DNA from: Salinispora vitiensis
Lineage (GTDB): Bacteria; Actinomycetota; Actinomycetes; Mycobacteriales; Micromonosporaceae
Assembly (NCBI RefSeq): GCF_000378825.1
Contig: NZ_KB900388.1
Coordinates: forward strand, 4,099,901-4,163,900
Length of the DNA: 64,000 nt
Direction of reading: 5' to 3'
Shown: positions 63,311 to 64,000 of the stretch, in pieces
Layout: every line of letters starts with the position of its first letter
Numbering within the stretch: position 1 is the stretch's first letter
The notes under the pieces: model-generated
Databases searched by the model: none
What the model was told of the DNA's origin: nothing
The model's input: the letters and a program-made list of their open reading frames with translations, nothing else
Translations under genes and position numbers: made by a program

Positions 63311-63958
63311 GTGGACCCCTTCCATGAACGCCTCGCCCGTACCGGGCTCGCGGCGGCCGATCGATACGGCTTCGCGCTGGCCGGCGGCTACGCCGTCCAG
63401 GCCGCCGGGCTCGTCGAGCGGCCCAGCGAGGACGTCGACCTGTTCACCGCCTGGGACCGCCGCGACGAGTTCACCGCCGCGGTCGTCGCCGTCGTGCACG
63501 CCTACCGCGACGACGGCCTCACCGTCGAAACCGAGCGGCAGTACGACACCTTCGCCCGGCTCGCAGTCACCGACGGTATCCGGGTTTCAAAGGTCGAACT
63601 CGGCGTGGACTGGCGCGCCAACGAACCGATCCTCATGGCGATCGGACCGGTACTGCACCCCGACGACGCGGTCGCGAACAAGATGAGCGCACTCTACGGA
63701 CGAGCGTTCGCCCGGGACTTCATCGACATTGACGCCACCCTCCGGTCCGGTCGCTACACCCGCGACGCCCTCCTCGCCCTCGCGCGGCGCGCCGACCGTG
63801 GCTTCCACCCGCGTATCTTCGCCGACGCCCTCGGACAAGCCACCCAGCTCGATCCTGACGACTTCGCCCTGTACGGCGTCACCGGCCCAGCGCTGGACGA
63901 TCTCCGAAGCCGATTCGCCCAGTGGCGCCGCGAACTGCTCGACGACGAGAGAGGGTGA
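63311..63958 (+). CDS. AbiEii/AbiGii-like nucleotidyltransferase
   Basis: A 215-residue protein with the nucleotidyltransferase core LAGGYAVQAAG followed by R-P-S-E-D-V-D-L-F, where the GG and D-x-D pattern binds metal and nucleotide. A later ANKMSALYGRAFARDFIDI segment fits the AbiEii/DUF1814 family. Such proteins act as toxins in type IV toxin-antitoxin and phage-exclusion systems. GTG 63311 starts 2 bp after the previous stop. It ends 42 bp before the window edge. Confidence 0.85.
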   Translation: MDPFHERLARTGLAAADRYGFALAGGYAVQAAGLVERPSEDVDLFTAWDRRDEFTAAVVAVVHAYRDDGLTVETERQYDTFARLAVTDGIRVSKVELGVDWRANEPILMAIGPVLHPDDAVANKMSALYGRAFARDFIDIDATLRSGRYTRDALLALARRADRGFHPRIFADALGQATQLDPDDFALYGVTGPALDDLRSRFAQWRRELLDDERG

Positions 63959-64000
63959 CTCGGCCCCGACTCACGGCAACGTTGAGCCCGCACCCATAGG

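Overview
This is high-GC actinobacterial DNA. The Type VII secretion genes, the GTGA/ATGA translational coupling and the codon bias suggest a Micromonosporaceae-type host (Micromonospora or Salinispora-like); that placement is an inference. The window has three parts: a Type VII secretion (ESX-like) locus (1-10.8 kb), a large biosynthetic island (about 11.3-61.3 kb) bounded by a tRNA-Arg gene and insertion-sequence debris, and a short AbiE-like module at the right end.

Left part. A left-truncated WXG-like protein, a small unknown protein and EccC (three FtsK/SpoIIIE ATPase domains) run leftward. EccD, EccB and two WXG100 (Esx-like) substrates run rightward to a strong terminator. The mycosin protease MycP faces them. 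No EccE is seen. A tRNA-Arg(CCU) gene follows, then a decayed methyltransferase remnant.

Middle part. The centrepiece looks like a lipolanthine-type hybrid pathway, in which an avionin-bearing class III lanthipeptide is joined to a fatty acyl or polyketide chain. A leftward operon (22.6 to 12.5 kb) encodes an ABC exporter, a class III LanKC synthetase, three 28-residue precursors ending in S-x-x-S-x-x-C, a GNAT acyltransferase, a HFCD-type cysteine decarboxylase, a tricorn-like protease and a membrane protein. A divergent operon (23.1-31.9 kb) encodes a discrete-subunit (type II, reducing) chain builder: KR, two hot-dog dehydratases, ACP, an active KS, a Cys-less KS (chain-length-factor-like), a third KS, a half-length KS, an alpha/beta hydrolase, a double hot-dog protein and a DsbA/HCCA-isomerase-like protein. 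A second precursor set lies at 38.6-44.3 kb: KS, GNAT, a second LanKC, two precursors with a different leader, and an InhA/FabI-type enoyl reductase. Between them sit a LuxR/NB-ARC regulator, a CPBP protease, an unknown membrane protein, and a diiron oxygenase-ACP-P450 trio that could oxidise an ACP-bound chain.

At 44.4-61.3 kb are a frameshifted beta-lactamase-like gene, an MFS exporter, TetR, an S9 peptidase, an acyl-AMP ligase, another KS with a KS-like partner, a degenerate phosphopantetheinyl-transferase-like protein, an XRE/TPR regulator, a second MFS, and an aldehyde dehydrogenase-ThDP enzyme-acyltransferase operon.

Two regulatory signals tie the right half of the island together. A CTTGTCATG/TGTCATGAC-type motif recurs upstream of several operons. 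An identical TetR-style operator (ATACGTCTGTAT) occurs next to the TetR gene and in the 53.3 kb promoter region.

Right part. Nested fragments of an IS3-family and an IS5-family element are followed by a palindrome and a two-gene operon with an AbiEii-like nucleotidyltransferase.
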